Source: Streptomyces cyaneus
GTDB taxonomy: Bacteria; Actinomycetota; Actinomycetes; Streptomycetales; Streptomycetaceae
Length of the DNA stretch: 64,000 nucleotides
NCBI RefSeq assembly: GCF_004028635.1
Contig: NZ_RQJW01000011.1
Coordinates: 62,001 to 126,000 of the forward strand
Direction of reading: 5' to 3'
The position numbers and the translations under genes were made by a program. Positions 17,501 to 25,351 of the stretch are shown here, piece after piece. The notes under the pieces were generated by a model. It was not told the origin of the DNA, searched no databases, and saw only the letters and a list, made by a program, of their open reading frames with translations. Within the stretch, counting starts at the first letter, position 1. Every line of letters begins with the position of its first letter.

Positions 17501-17835
17501 GCGGTGACGTCACGCTCGTTGTAGAGGGCGTCGGCGTAGTTCAGGGAGGCCCGGACCAGACGCGCGGTGTTCTCCGCGTCCTCGGCCTCCTGCCAGGTGT
17601 CGATCGAGCTCTTCACCTGGAAGCCGCCCATGACGAGGCCGACCAGCACGGGTATGAGCAGGATCGCGTTCAGCCGGGTCGGCACGCGCCAGTTGCGCGG
17701 CGAGAGACGGCCGCCGCTTGGCGCGGGCGCCGCCGTTGGTTCCGATCCGGGCACAGGGGCGGGCGCCGCTCCGCGCGGCGGCGGGGTGAAGTTGCCCCGG
17801 GCCGACGGCTCGGGACTGCTCTTGCTTCGCCTCAC
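14569..17835 (-). CDS. cvnA: CvnA: membrane sensor with nitrate/nitrite-sensing-type domain and kinase-like ATPase, conservon I
   Basis: Taking the GTG at 17835 (GGAAGG 12 nt upstream) gives 1088 residues. Order: a disordered Pro/Ala N terminus, membrane helix ~57-74, an extracellular helical NIT-type domain ~80-375, and a second helix ~380-402. A HAMP-like linker and a helical DHp-like region follow (LRGNINAIFTNLSRRNQSLIEGQ). The HATPase domain has LLENATTFSSPQTKV and the G1 box HDKGIGL. The rest, from about 740, is a long Gln/Tyr/Pro-rich tail. A clear phospho-acceptor His box is not obvious. It heads the operon and is the likely signal input. Confidence 0.92.
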   Translation of the reverse strand: MRRSKSSPEPSARGNFTPPPRGAAPAPVPGSEPTAAPAPSGGRLSPRNWRVPTRLNAILLIPVLVGLVMGGFQVKSSIDTWQEAEDAENTARLVRASLNYADALYNERDVTAAPLLQGKGEDDETVTTARDNTDKAADAFDAAAQNMPQKPGLERRLKLFRDAEPGLADLRAAAYTNKLTGVQTEEGYVEVAHPLTEFANELGLGTGNITSYGRTVYAIELTKAALSLQRSIGMHLLVKPGPTVSSFASQRVALSSYAYLEGIAVEEYKGGGTEADAQKLEDAKKEITAEGAAMAKEAAAKDPDYVPPPANPTNMVKLLVGLESPAPSARAALAEKGVTAQNWWAVNTLKFNAYRQIESDLADKAVNEASAISDDAKRDALITGAAVVVALLAAFILAGMVARQMSRAMRQLRNAAFGIAEQRLPMLVDQLSRTDPGRVDTRVQPIPINTRDEIGEVARAFDQVHREAVRLAAEQALLRGNINAIFTNLSRRNQSLIEGQLTLITDLENNEADPDQLENLFRLDHLATRMRRNGENLLVLAGEEPGRRWDQPVPLVDVLRAASSEVEQYERIELSGVPEAEIHGRAVTDLVHLLAELLENATTFSSPQTKVRVTATRLPDGRVMIEIHDKGIGLTAEDFADINHKLANPPTVDAAISQRMGLFVVGRLSDRHGIRVQLRPSGEQAGTTSLVMLPDAITHGGGGEQQPAADEFTVSQIIPETHFQGENFNQVPMRTAAELGFDDSRYTEVPDDIRELDPVGRSLMREERRAALEAQSHGQQPGQETPEAPAYDDFTGQPSYDGQSGFPEQRGGYDPQPSYDEQRQSYEEQRQTPYEEQQRPSYDDTYYAPNGGLQQNDTFSSGGGYPEPSYPEAPREEPAAASASAPETFPAFEQRRHQDDWPQQPQSNGYRNGYQDQYAPETESAQADDSNERDRVGFDRPGPASSAAHALTDAGLPRRGSGASGANGARPARQESPAPTPESNGDSSWRSANDDRWQQAAQLRKPKAGGVTSSGLPRRVPKANLVEGAAETTPQGGPQISRAPEDVRGRLSNLRRGVQRGRSAGSETNGQATRNQHSGPDSTYNQER

Positions 17836-18047
17836 TCGACCAACAACCTTCCGGCGGGGTCGGCACCTACGTATGTGCCGCTGTGTCTCAGAGCCCAGTT
17901 CGCCATGGAGTACGCAGTACTGCTGAGTACGTCTTTGACTATTGGGCAGTTCTCGCATTCCAGCACGTCGGCCTGTGCTCTTCCAAACAGTGGAAGAGGT
18001 GGATTCCGAGTGATGTAAGCCCTAGATAAAACGGTCATAAAGAGCGA
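17836..18047. other. Upstream region of conservon I
   Basis: This region should contain the cvnA promoter. The inverted repeat CTCTTCC/GGAAGAG (17978-17984, 17992-17998) is the only marked dyad. A 68-codon minus-strand frame (18038-17832) ends in a TGA overlapping the cvnA GTG by 4 nt. Its third-position GC is only about 60% and it holds a TTA codon, so it is not called. Confidence 0.4.
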
Positions 18048-18067
18048 GCCCCGTCAAAAGACGGGGC
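18048..18067. terminator. Short perfect hairpin between the conservons
   Basis: GCCCCGTC (18048-18055), an AAAA loop and GACGGGGC (18060-18067) form a compact 8-bp stem. It may back up the conservon II terminator or sit in the leader of conservon I. Confidence 0.5.
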
Positions 18068-18147
18068 GTTCGTGCGCGCAGCGACACCGCTTGACCGCGA
18101 CGAGTGGCCATACCACCCGATTCCTCTGCCGAAACGTTATGAACAAG

Positions 18148-18181
18148 GGAGCCGACCGTGTCAAAGGCCACAGTCGGCTCC
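18148..18181 (-). terminator. Terminator of conservon II
   Basis: GGAGCCGAC (18148-18156) and GTCGGCTCC (18173-18181) make a perfect 9-bp stem 42 nt after the cvnD stop. Confidence 0.6.
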
Positions 18182-18223
18182 GGCACATCTACGACAACTG
18201 CCGTATGGCGCTTCCGACTTGAT

Positions 18224-18799
18224 CTACCTCAGCCGGGCCATCAGCGCGTGCTCCACCAGCGTGATCAGCGCACTCTTGGCATCGGCCCGGTGCCGCGCGT
18301 CGGTGGTGATGATCGGCGCGTCCGGGCCGATCTGCAGCGCCTCGCGCACCTCGTCCGGTGTGTAGGGCTGGTGTCCGTCGAAGCCGTTGAGGGCGATGAC
18401 GAAGGGGAGCCCGCTGTTCTCGAAGTAGTCGACCGCGGGGAAGCAGTCGGCGAGACGGCGGGTGTCGACCAGGACGACGGCACCGATGGCACCGCGCACC
18501 AGGTCGTCCCACATGAACCAGAAGCGGTCCTGGCCGGGCGTACCGAACAGGTAGAGGATCAGGTCCTGGTCCAGGGTGATGCGGCCGAAGTCCATGGCCA
18601 CCGTGGTGGTGGTCTTGTCCCCGGTGTGCGTGAGGTCGTCGATGCCCGCGCTCGCGGAGGTCATGACGGCCTCGGTGCGCAGCGGGTTGATCTCCGAGAC
18701 GGCGCCCACGAACGTGGTCTTGCCCACGCCGAAGCCACCCGCCACCACGATCTTGGCAGAGGTGGTCGCCCGGCCCGGTTCAGAGCTTGCGAAGTCCAC
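18224..18799 (-). CDS. cvnD: CvnD: conservon GTP-binding protein, conservon II
   Basis: The 191-residue MglA/Ras-like GTPase has the same motifs as the paralogue at 12915 (P loop GGFGVGKTT, FGTPGQDRF, ALNGFDG). The bodies differ by only a handful of substitutions (for example GHQPYT for GNQPYN, and VVLVDT for IVLVDT), plus a shorter variable stretch after the first six residues. It overlaps cvnC by 20 nt exactly as in conservon I. By recalled synteny this set is S. coelicolor cvn1. Confidence 0.93.
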   Translation of the reverse strand: MDFASSEPGRATTSAKIVVAGGFGVGKTTFVGAVSEINPLRTEAVMTSASAGIDDLTHTGDKTTTTVAMDFGRITLDQDLILYLFGTPGQDRFWFMWDDLVRGAIGAVVLVDTRRLADCFPAVDYFENSGLPFVIALNGFDGHQPYTPDEVREALQIGPDAPIITTDARHRADAKSALITLVEHALMARLR

Positions 18800-19178
18800 T
18801 GAGCACCCTTTCGAGCAGCGTCACGTCAGGTGCGCCGCCGTTGTTCTCGTCGCCGCCCGGCTGGTGGATGGCGACCAGGCCGGCCTCGGCGAGGTCCGCG
18901 ACCAGGATCCTGGCCACGCCCAGCGGCATGGACAGCAGCGCGGAGACCTCGGCGACCGACTTCACCTCACGGCACAGGTGGCAGATGCGCTGGTGCTCCG
19001 GGAGGAGCCCCATGAGTGCTGCCGGGTCGGCCGTGGTGCTGATCAGGGCCTCGATGGCCAGCTGGTAGCGCGGCCGGGTCCGGCCGCCGGTCATCGCGTA
19101 CGGCCGTACCAGCGGCTGGTCGCCCTCATCCTCGTACGGCTCCGCGTACGGATCATGAGAGGCGGTGGGCGGGGTCAT
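18780..19178 (-). CDS. cvnC: CvnC: DUF742 protein, conservon II
   Basis: The ATG at 19178 directly follows GGAGGA. The 132-residue product has the same DUF742 core as its paralogue (LVRPYAMTGGRTRPRY, HQRICHLCREVKSVAEV, LERVLSGLRKL). Its N-terminal tail is much shorter: about 30 acidic and Tyr-rich residues replace the ~90-residue Pro/Gln tail of conservon I. This tail and the CvnA sensor region are where the two conservons differ most. Confidence 0.93.
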   Translation of the reverse strand: MTPPTASHDPYAEPYEDEGDQPLVRPYAMTGGRTRPRYQLAIEALISTTADPAALMGLLPEHQRICHLCREVKSVAEVSALLSMPLGVARILVADLAEAGLVAIHQPGGDENNGGAPDVTLLERVLSGLRKL

Positions 19179-19291
19179 GAATCCTCCGGGCGGGGACAGC
19201 AAGTCGGTCAGTCAAGCCGTCTGGTGAAGGCCGATGGGGGGATTGTGGCGGCCGGACGGTGATTTGGTGAGACGGGTGGATCCGGGGGTGA

Positions 19292-19714
19292 TCAGTGGAG
19301 CAGACTGCCTTGGAGCTCGGCGCGCAGGTCGGGCGTGAGCACCGCGCCCGCGCGGTCGACCAGCAGCGCCATCTCGTAGCCGACGAGGCCGATGTCGCAC
19401 TCGGGGTGGGCCAGGACGGCGATGGACGAACCTTCCGAGACGGACATGAGGAAGAGGAATCCCCGCTCCATCTCGACGACGGTCTGTGCCACGGGGCCGC
19501 CCTCGAAGATCCGGGAGGCCCCTGCCGTCAGCGAGGTCAGACCCGATGCGACGGCCGCCAGCTGGTCGGCACGGTCGCGCGGGAAACCCTCGGACATCGC
19601 CAGCAGGAGACCGTCGGCGGACACGACGACGGTGTGGGACACACCCGGGGTGTTGTCCACGAAGTTGGTGATCAACCAGTTGAGGTTCTGTGCCGCTTGG
19701 CTCATCTGGCTCAA
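19292..19714 (-). CDS. cvnB: CvnB: roadblock/LC7 protein, conservon II
   Basis: The 140-residue roadblock protein is almost the same as the conservon I copy (GGPVAQ for GGSVNQ and SEGSSIAVLAHPECDIG are among the differences). The likely start is the TTG at 19714, which directly abuts the cvnA TAG and has GGAG a few bases upstream in the cvnA 3' end. Translation is therefore strictly coupled to cvnA. The next gene, cvnC, begins after a 113-nt gap. Confidence 0.92.
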   Translation of the reverse strand: MSQMSQAAQNLNWLITNFVDNTPGVSHTVVVSADGLLLAMSEGFPRDRADQLAAVASGLTSLTAGASRIFEGGPVAQTVVEMERGFLFLMSVSEGSSIAVLAHPECDIGLVGYEMALLVDRAGAVLTPDLRAELQGSLLH

Positions 19715-22700
19715 CTAACGCTCCTGCTGGTGAGTGGGGTTCGGGAAGCTACCGGTCTGGCCGTTACCGACCTGGCGACCTTGCGCGATACCCCGACGGA
19801 GATTGGTCAGACGGCCGCGTACGTCGTCAGGCGCACGCGAGACAGCCGGACCGGATTGGTGCTGTTGCTGCTGAGCCGTACCCGGGACGAGGTTCGCCCG
19901 AGGTACCCGGCGCGGCAGGCCGGAGGTGGTGACCCCGCCCGCGGCCGGTTGCCGGACGCGTTCCGCCTGCCGAACGAGGTCGTCGTTCGGCGAGCTGCGC
20001 CAGGCGGTCGATGAGGTCCGCTGGGGAGCGGAGGGCGGCTGCGCGGGAGCCGCAGGGGCCTGCGGCTGCTGCGGGGCGGAGGCCGGAGCCGAGCCGCCCG
20101 CGCCGGGCTGACGGCCCTGCGGGCCGCCGTGGAACCAGTTGGTCTCCAGCGTGTCGTACAGCGGGGTACGGCCGTCACCGGGACCCGCCGGCGGCAACGC
20201 CTCGGGCTCCTGGCGGACGGGCCGCTGCTGCGGACGCGGCGGGACCGGGGGCTGCGGGGCACCGAAGTCGGAACCGCCGCCGTACGTGCCGTTGACCTGG
20301 GGCCGCTCGTACTGCCCGGTGGAGTCGGGGTTCTGGCGGCCGGGCAGGGCGTGCTGGCCCGTCGAGCTGCCGTCGTACGCCTGCGGCGAGGCGAACTGGC
20401 CCGTCTGCGACGAGTTGTTCTGCCCGTTCGGGGCGCCGAAGACGTCCGAGCGGACGAACTGACCGGTGTTCTGCGGGTCGTACGCACCCGGGGCGGGGGC
20501 GTCGAAGTCCGGGCGGGCGAAGTCCGCCGGGCCGGCGTTCGAGCCCGGGCCCTGACGGCCGTCGGGGCGCCCGATCGCCGGGATCTCCGTGGTCGAGCCG
20601 GGGCCCTGGAGGTCGTCGATCCGCGGCATCCGGGAGGTCTGTGCGGGGTCCTCGTCGTGTCCGCGCGGGGTGTCGAGCGAGGCGCGCGGCACCGGCGGCT
20701 GCGCGTTCTCGTCGCTCCAGCTGGGGCGCGAGGGCTGGTTGCCGCCCGGCAGCTCGGCACGCGGACCACCGCGCGGCGGCAGCTGCGGCTGACGGCCACG
20801 GCGGCCCTTGTCGCTGCCGGCAGGCGGCGACTGCGGGGACGGGGATCCACCCGGCCGCGACTGGTCGAGGCCGGCGGAGGCGCCACGGGAGCCGCCGAAG
20901 GGGTCCTGCCCCGTGCCCGCGGCCTGCAGCCCCTGCGGAGCACCCGGAGCCTGGCCACCGAACCCGGCGCCCGCACCGGTCTGCGGCCGACCCTGCGACG
21001 GCGCGCCCGGACCCTGCGGTCCACGCGGTGCGCCCGGTCCACCGGGAAGTCCACCACCGTCACGTCCGGGCAGCGCGGCCCGCGGTCCCTGGCCGGCGCC
21101 GAGCCGGCCACCGCCGGACGCACCGGCACCGAGCGCACCGCTACCCGGCGCACCCGCGCCGAGGGAGCCGTTGCCGGCCTGGGCCTGGCGACGGGCGGCA
21201 GCCGCACCGGCGGCGGCCTGCGCTGCGGCCGGGCCACCGGAGACACCGGGGCCGTTCGGACCGGGCTTGCCCGGAGCGGGCTTCTTGCCGCCCTGGGCGA
21301 CATCGACGGGAAGCATGACCAGCGCGGTCGTGCCACCGGAGTCGGACGGGCGCAGCTGGATACGGATGCCGTGCCGCTGCGACAGACGACCGACCACGAA
21401 CAGACCCATGCGGCGGGACACGGAGACGTCCACGGTGGGCGGCGAGGCAAGCCGCTCGTTGATCGCGGCGAGGTCCTCGGGGGAGAGGCCGATGCCGGTG
21501 TCGTGGATCTCGATCAGCACCCGGCCGTCGGGCAGCGCGTGACCGGTGACCTTGACCTTGGTCTGCGGGGAGGAGAACGAGGTCGCGTTCTCCAGCAGCT
21601 CGGCGAGCAGGTGCACGAGGTCGTTGACCACACGGCCGGCCACTTCGGTGGTCGGCACGGAGGCCAGCTCGATGCGCTCGTACTGCTCCACCTCGGAGGC
21701 GGCGGCACGGAGCACGTCGACCAGCGGGACCGGGCGGGTCCAGCGACGGCCGGGCTCTTCACCCGCGAGGACGAGGAGGTTCTCACCGTTACGGCGCATA
21801 CGCGTCGCGAGGTGGTCGAGCTTGAACAGCGAGGACAGCTGGTCCGGGTCGGCCTCGCGGGACTCCAGTTCGGAGATCAGCGACAGCTGGCGCTGGATCA
21901 GACCCTGGGAGCGGCGCGAGAGGTTGGTGAACATCGCGTTGACGTTGCCCCGCAGCAGGGCCTGCTCGGCGGCGAGGCGGACCGCCTCGCGGTGCACGTC
22001 GTCGAAGGCCGCGGCCACCTGGCCGATCTCGTCCCGGGAGTGCACACCGACCGACTCGACGGAGGTGTCGACGTCCTGCGGGTCGGACTCGGACAGCTGC
22101 TTGACCAGCTCGGGCAGCCGGTCCTGGGCGACCTTGGTGGCGGTCTCCTCCAGGCGGCGCAGCGAGCGGATCATGGAGCGGGCCACCACGAAGGCGCCGA
22201 CCAGCGAGACACCGAGCACGAGCAGGATCAGCGCACCGGAGATGATCGCCTCGCGCTCCGACTCGTTGCGCAGCTCGCGGGCCTTCTGCTCCATGTCCTC
22301 CAGCAGCGTCGTCTCGATGGCGCGCATCTGCTGGATCTTGGTGGTGCTGTCGTCCACCCAGTCCCGGTACGACCGCTTCTCCAGGTCGTTGAGGGCGTTC
22401 GGGTTGCCGAGCGCACGGTTGGCGTACTTGTCGCTCGCCGTGATCGTCGGGTTGCCCTCTTCGATGGACTTGAGCAGGTCGGCGGACGACTGCGTGCCGT
22501 AGATGCTCCGGAAGCTCTTCAGCTCGGACCGCTGGCTCGTCAGCGCCGACTCGGCGTACAGCCGGTCGTTCTCGGAGAGGTCACCGACGGAGTTGTTGTT
22601 CGCCGGCAGCGCGGCCGCGAGAACGGCGCGCTGGATGGACGCGTACTCCTTGGCGGTGGAGAAGGCCGACAGGGCGCGCGTGCTCTGGATCATCTCCGGG

Positions 22701-23440
22701 TTGCTGGTGGCTTCCGCCATGTCCTGCGAGAGGCCGAGCAGGTTGGTGATCAGACGGTGGTAGGCCTCCACCGTCTGGGTGGAGTTCTTCTTGGCCTCGT
22801 AGGCGCTGTTGCGGATCTTCGCGATGTTGCTCAGGTCACCGACGAGCTGGACGAGGTTGTCGCGGACACCCTTGAGGTTGCCGTCCTTGCTGTTGTTGTC
22901 GATCTCCTCGGAAGCCTCGACGAAGCTGTCCATGGCCCGGTCCGTCTTGTCCCGGACGCCCTTGACCGTGTAGTCCGTCGCCTTCGCGCCGTGCGCGAGC
23001 GGACCGGCGGACTGGTCGCGCTCGTCCTGGAGCGCGTTGGCCAGCTCGGTGGCCCGCTTGGTCATGTCCGTCAGCAGCTTCATGTTGTCGAGCTGCTGGA
23101 TGTCGTCCATGTTGTCGCTGATGCGCAGCGCGCCCAGCGAGGTGGCCGCGACCACCGGGAGCGTCAGCAGCGCCACCAGACGCGTGGAGATGCGCCAGTT
23201 GCGCAGGGCTATTCGCGCGCCGGGGCCACCGGAACTCTTCGGGGCCGCCTTCGCCGACGGAGCGGGCGGGGTCGCCGCCCCCGGGGACGCCGACACGGCG
23301 GGGCGCCCGGAGCGCTCACCGCCCTCGACGGACGGGGCCGGGCCCGGGTTCTGGGCGTGCTGGGGGGAGGGACCTCGGTCGGTCCCGCCGTGCTCCGGCT
23401 CCGCCGAAGCGCTGCCATCCCTCTTGAAACGTCCCTGCAC
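19715..23440 (-). CDS. cvnA: CvnA: membrane sensor with nitrate/nitrite-sensing-type domain and kinase-like ATPase, conservon II
   Basis: The GTG at ~23440 (VQGRFKRDGSAS) is chosen; the frame is open further upstream but loses high third-position GC there. The ~1241-residue protein has a disordered N terminus and a membrane helix (LVALLTLPVVAATSLGALRI). Then come a helical extracellular NIT-type domain, a second helix (ISGALILLVLGVSLVGAFVV) and a HAMP-like segment. The HATPase domain has LLENATSFSSPQTKVKV and HDTGIGL. The very long Gly/Pro/Gln-rich tail repeats FVRSD/FASPQ/TGQ-like motifs. The last ~80 residues (SGLPRRVPRANLVPG, VRGRLTNLRRGI) match the other CvnA, marking a conserved C-terminal box. 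Confidence 0.92.
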   Translation of the reverse strand: MQGRFKRDGSASAEPEHGGTDRGPSPQHAQNPGPAPSVEGGERSGRPAVSASPGAATPPAPSAKAAPKSSGGPGARIALRNWRISTRLVALLTLPVVAATSLGALRISDNMDDIQQLDNMKLLTDMTKRATELANALQDERDQSAGPLAHGAKATDYTVKGVRDKTDRAMDSFVEASEEIDNNSKDGNLKGVRDNLVQLVGDLSNIAKIRNSAYEAKKNSTQTVEAYHRLITNLLGLSQDMAEATSNPEMIQSTRALSAFSTAKEYASIQRAVLAAALPANNNSVGDLSENDRLYAESALTSQRSELKSFRSIYGTQSSADLLKSIEEGNPTITASDKYANRALGNPNALNDLEKRSYRDWVDDSTTKIQQMRAIETTLLEDMEQKARELRNESEREAIISGALILLVLGVSLVGAFVVARSMIRSLRRLEETATKVAQDRLPELVKQLSESDPQDVDTSVESVGVHSRDEIGQVAAAFDDVHREAVRLAAEQALLRGNVNAMFTNLSRRSQGLIQRQLSLISELESREADPDQLSSLFKLDHLATRMRRNGENLLVLAGEEPGRRWTRPVPLVDVLRAAASEVEQYERIELASVPTTEVAGRVVNDLVHLLAELLENATSFSSPQTKVKVTGHALPDGRVLIEIHDTGIGLSPEDLAAINERLASPPTVDVSVSRRMGLFVVGRLSQRHGIRIQLRPSDSGGTTALVMLPVDVAQGGKKPAPGKPGPNGPGVSGGPAAAQAAAGAAAARRQAQAGNGSLGAGAPGSGALGAGASGGGRLGAGQGPRAALPGRDGGGLPGGPGAPRGPQGPGAPSQGRPQTGAGAGFGGQAPGAPQGLQAAGTGQDPFGGSRGASAGLDQSRPGGSPSPQSPPAGSDKGRRGRQPQLPPRGGPRAELPGGNQPSRPSWSDENAQPPVPRASLDTPRGHDEDPAQTSRMPRIDDLQGPGSTTEIPAIGRPDGRQGPGSNAGPADFARPDFDAPAPGAYDPQNTGQFVRSDVFGAPNGQNNSSQTGQFASPQAYDGSSTGQHALPGRQNPDSTGQYERPQVNGTYGGGSDFGAPQPPVPPRPQQRPVRQEPEALPPAGPGDGRTPLYDTLETNWFHGGPQGRQPGAGGSAPASAPQQPQAPAAPAQPPSAPQRTSSTAWRSSPNDDLVRQAERVRQPAAGGVTTSGLPRRVPRANLVPGTAQQQQHQSGPAVSRAPDDVRGRLTNLRRGIAQGRQVGNGQTGSFPNPTHQQER

Positions 23441-24045
23441 TAGCGTCGCAACCTCTGGACCAGGCGCCCCTCCGCGTGAGCGGACGGACACGGTGTCGGC
23501 GTCTTTCGGGAGCGCCCTGAATACGCTCCCTGATGGTCGTGGGTGACCGGCGCTGGCTCCCCCTTCTCGCCGCCACTCGGCGCTCGATGCGCCCCCTGTG
23601 CGCCGGCTCGATCCTGCGGCGGTCCGTGGAATTCCAGCACAGTGCAGGATCTCCAACAAGGCCCGTAGGTCGAGCCGTGACATACGTGACACCACGTGAG
23701 TACGAGATTACCTCCCGTAGAAAGCGATCCCGCCCATAACGGACGTATGCCCGCGAGCCGTTCGGGTGCGGGGGGTGTCCCAGTCGCCATGATCAGGAGC
23801 GGAATGATGGCTTCAGGGGGCGAATGTCCGTTTCGTTGGGGTGGATTACCGGTCTCAATTGACCGTTTTGTCCCCAGGCTCGTGAGGAAACTCACACGCG
23901 GAAGAAGGGGTCTACACGTCTTCCCCGGGGAACCGCGTGTTTAGCCTGGCGCTTTACAAGAGGGATGTTTCTGCCAACCCGCGTCCGGACGCAGGCCCTT
24001 CGAGGCCGGCCCCGGCGCCCCGTCATGACAGGGCTCAGTAAAACC
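23441..24045. other. Long intergenic region upstream of conservon II
   Basis: About 600 bases with lower GC and no ORF of coding character. Visible elements are a dyad GTGAG-GAAA-CTCAC (23882-23895), CGTGAC/ACGTGA copies around 23676-23697, and TTGACC at 23859-23864 without a matching -10. It must contain the conservon promoter (minus) and that of the small gene at 24046 (plus). Confidence 0.5.
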
Positions 24046-24237
24046 GTGAAGACGACGACGATGATCCGCACGATAGCCAACCCGCGGCGCACGACGCTGG
24101 CGCACCTCGACGACGCCGGGGAGCTGCAGACCCTGGAGCGTCCGGAGCACTCCCTCGACCTCCCGGCGCAGACCGCCAACCCCCGGCGCACGATCCTGAT
24201 GGAGGCCCCCGTCGGCGCGTCGGCCGTCGCGGAGTAG
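24046..24237 (+). CDS. Small protein with two ANPRRT repeats, function unknown
   Basis: From about 24061 to the TAG at 24235 nearly every codon ends in G or C, so the frame is coding. The start is uncertain: GTG 24046 (63 residues, chosen), ATG 24061 or ATG 24025. The peptide contains ANPRRT twice (IANPRRTTL near the N terminus, TANPRRTIL near the C terminus), separated by an acidic middle (HLDDAGELQTLERPEHSLDLP). It has no membrane helix or signal. A strong terminator follows at once. I do not recognise the family. A peptide precursor or small regulator is possible. Confidence 0.65.
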   Translation: MKTTTMIRTIANPRRTTLAHLDDAGELQTLERPEHSLDLPAQTANPRRTILMEAPVGASAVAE

Positions 24238-24242
24238 TCGGT

Positions 24243-24273
24243 GAGGCTCCCCGGTCGTCCGCCAGGGAGCCTC
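24243..24273 (+). terminator. Terminator after the ANPRRT small gene
   Basis: GAGGCTCCC (24243-24251) and GGGAGCCTC (24265-24273) pair perfectly, followed by TCTCTTA. Confidence 0.75.
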
Positions 24274-24301
24274 TCTCTTATGCGCGGGCTTATGTGCGGG
24301 C

Positions 24302-25222
24302 TTATGCGTCGGCGAGTATTTTTCTGGCCGCGCTCAGCTTTTTCTCGTGCAGCTCGTCGAGCTTGCGCAGCAGCGTCACATCTTTCTTGATCATGTCCTT
24401 CTGGATCGCTGCCTCGGCCTTGAACCACGTTTCCAGCAGGCCGGTGCTCTGCTTGCACGCGACGTCGGCCACCGCTGTTTCCTTTTCCTTGGCCGAGACC
24501 TTTCCCTTGGAGAAGGACGGCGACTCGATGGCGTCCATCGGAGAGGGGTAGTCGTACCCCTTCTGCTTCATGCAGGAGGACCACTTCCCGAAGCCGGCCT
24601 GCACCTTCGGGTCCGAAAGGGAGGCCTCGTAGCTGTCTCCCGAGATACGGCTCGCCGCCGCGGACCCCTCCCGGTATTCGTACGGCTTGCGGAAGTCGAG
24701 GACCGCTTTCCCCAGGCAGCCGTGTTCCGGTACTTCCTTCCCCCGGTACTCCAGCTTGGCCCGGTCGTCCGCGCCGTTCTCGAGGGACCGCTTTCCGTAG
24801 AGGACCTGGATCTGGTCCTGCGTGAGTTTCGCTTTCGGTGCGTCCGGCAGGGGCGGCATCCGGTACCCGTAGCGTTGCGCGCCGTCCATGTCCGTTATCC
24901 CGTATCGGCGGTCCTGCGCGTCCACGGGAGCGGGACTCTTCGGCAACTCGTAGGCCAGACCGAAGCCCTTCATACAGTCACGGGCCAGTACCTGTTCCGC
25001 CGAGCGGATCACCTCGTACTCGGCGTCGGTGTAGCTGTACACGGCGATGGGCAGCCGGAACGTGTAGTCGTACTTCCCGGGCGACGCCGCAGGTGACGAG
25101 GTGTCCGGGCGGGGTTCGGGGGCAGCGGCGGAGGTCTTGGCGGAACTCGGGTCCGACGCCTCCTGGGAGGCGCAGCCGACCAGCAGCGACAGGGAGAGGA
25201 CGGGGATCGCCAAACGTCTCAT
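24302..25222 (-). CDS. Lipoprotein of unknown function
   Basis: The ATG at 25222 starts a standard lipoprotein signal (MRRLAIPVLSLSLLVGCAS) with lipobox LVGC. An in-frame ATG at 25249 is an alternative. The 306-residue protein has a Ser/Pro linker after the lipid-anchored Cys. Then comes a soluble domain with several Cys (ARDCMKGFGL, EHGCLGKAVL, KWSSCMKQKGYDYPSP) and a Lys-rich helical C terminus (LLRKLDELHEKKLSAA). The CMKxKGxxY pattern occurs in many Streptomyces lipoproteins of unknown role. It faces the cell surface. Confidence 0.85.
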   Translation of the reverse strand: MRRLAIPVLSLSLLVGCASQEASDPSSAKTSAAAPEPRPDTSSPAASPGKYDYTFRLPIAVYSYTDAEYEVIRSAEQVLARDCMKGFGLAYELPKSPAPVDAQDRRYGITDMDGAQRYGYRMPPLPDAPKAKLTQDQIQVLYGKRSLENGADDRAKLEYRGKEVPEHGCLGKAVLDFRKPYEYREGSAAASRISGDSYEASLSDPKVQAGFGKWSSCMKQKGYDYPSPMDAIESPSFSKGKVSAKEKETAVADVACKQSTGLLETWFKAEAAIQKDMIKKDVTLLRKLDELHEKKLSAARKILADA

Positions 25223-25275
25223 GAGTCCAAACGTCTCTCGGAAAAGCATGACTCGGGACTTCCGGATACGGCGGA

Positions 25276-25308
25276 GCCCCGTACGGGCCGGATGGTCCTG
25301 TACGGGGC
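25276..25308 (-). terminator. Hairpin between the inhibitor and lipoprotein genes
   Basis: GCCCCGTAC (25276-25284) and GTACGGGGC (25300-25308) form a perfect 9-bp stem in the gap after the I36-like gene. Confidence 0.6.
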
Positions 25309-25321
25309 CATGTGCCGTTTT

Positions 25322-25351
25322 CTACAAGTGGCGTACTAGTCCCACTTGTAG
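25322..25351 (-). terminator. Hairpin overlapping the stop codon of the I36-like gene
   Basis: CTACAAGTGG (25322-25331) and CCACTTGTAG (25342-25351) are exact inverted copies. The 3' arm of the gene sequence encodes the last residues (CYKW) and the stop lies in the loop. No U tract follows, so a role in mRNA 3'-end stability is as likely as termination. Confidence 0.5.

Noticed and set aside
14989-18018. Long plus-strand open frames opposite both cvnA genes (about 1000 and 1100 codons)
   Set aside because: These are antisense shadows typical of high-GC coding DNA. They have Arg/Val/Gly-biased composition and no motifs, while the minus-strand frames hold clear CvnA domains.
17832-18038. 68-codon minus-strand frame overlapping the cvnA (conservon I) start by 4 nt, like a leader peptide
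   Set aside because: Third-position GC is only about 60% against >90% in neighbours, it contains a TTA codon and has no ribosome site. More likely it is the untranslated promoter region.
23882-23895. GTGAG-GAAA-CTCAC dyad upstream of the small gene
   Set aside because: Arms of only 5 bp without a repeat copy nearby are expected by chance. It is noted in the intergenic entry but not called a site.
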